6,443 bases of DNA. It comes from an uncultured Ruminococcus sp. (GTDB lineage Bacteria > Bacillota > Clostridia > Oscillospirales > Ruminococcaceae). Location: assembly GCA_946183385.1 (NCBI GenBank), contig CAMHBN010000109.1, positions 1-6,443 of the forward strand, read 5' to 3'. The first letter of the stretch is position 1, and each line of letters begins with the position of its first letter. Below are positions 5,626 through 6,443 of the stretch, piece by piece. The position numbers were made by a program, and so were the translations under genes. Under the pieces are notes generated by a model that did no database searches, was not told the DNA's origin, and worked only from the letters and a program-made list of their open reading frames with translations.

Positions 5626-6443
5626 ATGTTTGTGACAAAGAGGCTTGTAAGCGGATTTGCCGCTCTGGTCATGGCTGTGTCGGGTGCGCTTCCGACGACT
5701 GCTATAGTCGGCAGCGACAGCACCTCGCCCGAAGACGTGGACAGCCGCGTCCTGAAGCACCAAAGCCTTGAGCTCTGCCCCGATGAGAGCGACTCCGACA
5801 AGACCGTCACCCTTGACGGACTTATGCCGAAAAATGCCACGGCAACAGCTGTGGACGTCACCGAGATGATAGCTGATGCGGACATCGTAACGTCTCCGCT
5901 CTGCGACGACTCCGTTGTTGTCGCGTATGATATAACTATATCCGACGGCGAGGGTGAATTCCAGCCCGACAGCTCGCGTCCGATATACGTCGAGATAACC
6001 GACCCGAGCATAACCGATTCCGAGTTTACCGAGCTGTGGCATATCAGCGACGACGGTCAGCGCGAGCAGATAAGCGACTTCACCGTCACCGACGGCGCTG
6101 TCAGCTTCTATGCCGAGGGCTTCAGCGTTTATGCGCTGGTAAAAAATGACAAGCTTACATCAAAAGAATATGGCTGGCAGGTAGCCAAATCTATAGATGA
6201 AATAACGGAGAAAGGCTCTGATGGCTTCTACCTTTCTTCACAAGAGAATCGTTTTTTAACAGGTAACACAACCGAAAGCATTAATGGTAATAAAAAAAGG
6301 CACGGTATCAAATCAACAGATCCAAGCACCCCTGTCCCAAATGGAGCAATTCCGTATTATTTCGTTCAGGACCAGAATAATAAGAATAAATTCTATATAT
6401 ATACAACAATTGGCGGAACAACGTACTATGTAAATATGTACGT
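5626..6443 (+). CDS. N-terminal part of a large secreted adhesin-like pilus or surface protein, cut by window end
   Basis: About 272 codons are open to the window edge with no stop. ATG at 5626 follows AAAGGAG by 8 bases. Residues 1-26 form a Sec signal peptide (K5-R6, hydrophobic core, T-T-A cut). Residues about 60-172 look like a beta-sandwich: V97-V-V-A-Y-D-I, P119-I-Y-V-E-I and V159-S-F-Y-A-E-G-F-S-V-Y-A-L-V. This ending is a pattern I know from N-terminal regions of large Firmicutes adhesins, though I cannot name the family. From about residue 198 the motifs G-F-Y-L-S-S, Y-Y-F-V-Q-D and F-Y-I-Y-T-T with Y-Y-V-N-M suggest short beta repeats, perhaps a trefoil-like binding unit; this is weak. 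GC falls from roughly 60% to 30-45% near 6140. As the last visible operon gene it is a candidate tip adhesin. A sorting signal would be expected beyond the window. Confidence 0.7.
   Translation, partial: MFVTKRLVSGFAALVMAVSGALPTTAIVGSDSTSPEDVDSRVLKHQSLELCPDESDSDKTVTLDGLMPKNATATAVDVTEMIADADIVTSPLCDDSVVVAYDITISDGEGEFQPDSSRPIYVEITDPSITDSEFTELWHISDDGQREQISDFTVTDGAVSFYAEGFSVYALVKNDKLTSKEYGWQVAKSIDEITEKGSDGFYLSSQENRFLTGNTTESINGNKKRHGIKSTDPSTPVPNGAIPYYFVQDQNNKNKFYIYTTIGGTTYYVNMY

Noticed and set aside
1..6443. CRISPR array, tRNA, rRNA, insertion sequence or attachment site
   Set aside because: No regularly spaced repeats, cloverleaf pattern, transposase frame or long terminal inverted repeats were seen on either strand.

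Overview
The window looks like chromosomal DNA of a gut or rumen Gram-positive bacterium of the Ruminococcus / Oscillospiraceae kind. The reasons are strong AGGAGG-type ribosome sites, roughly 50% GC, a LplA/LipO-style sugar-binding lipoprotein, and a Spy0128/FctA-type pilin locus with a class B sortase. This is read from protein character only; no species call is possible.

Layout. At the left edge is a hairpin terminator (about 53-77) that can serve both strands. A minus-strand gene (94-1770) encodes a lipid-anchored extracellular solute-binding protein of an ABC importer. No permease or ATPase gene is in view. Its promoter is a perfect TTGACA-17-TATAAT on the minus strand. The AT-rich divergent gap (1771-2137) also holds a weaker plus-strand promoter candidate overlapped by an inverted repeat and a short palindrome.

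From 2138 to the right edge, five plus-strand genes with gaps of 3 to 42 bases form one apparent operon: a signal-peptidase-like protein, a two-domain FctA-type major pilin, a class B sortase, a short FctA-like ancillary pilin with a Thr-rich stalk, and the start of a larger secreted adhesin-like protein cut by the window end. This order matches the sipA - fctA - srtC - fctB core of the Streptococcus pyogenes FCT pilus region. The likely working model is as follows. The pilin and ancillary proteins are exported by Sec. The signal-peptidase-like protein acts as an assembly factor. The sortase cuts at an L-P-T-G-type motif and joins pilin subunits covalently. The ancillary protein and the downstream adhesin would be base and tip components.

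The most notable points are these. The signal-peptidase-like protein has Gly where the catalytic Lys should be, as I recall for streptococcal SipA. The ancillary pilin seems to have lost the Lys needed for its internal isopeptide bond, while the major pilin keeps two full Lys/Glu/Asn sets. The sortase seems to start at TTG three bases after the pilin stop. The adhesin gene shifts abruptly from GC-rich to AT-rich sequence near position 6140.
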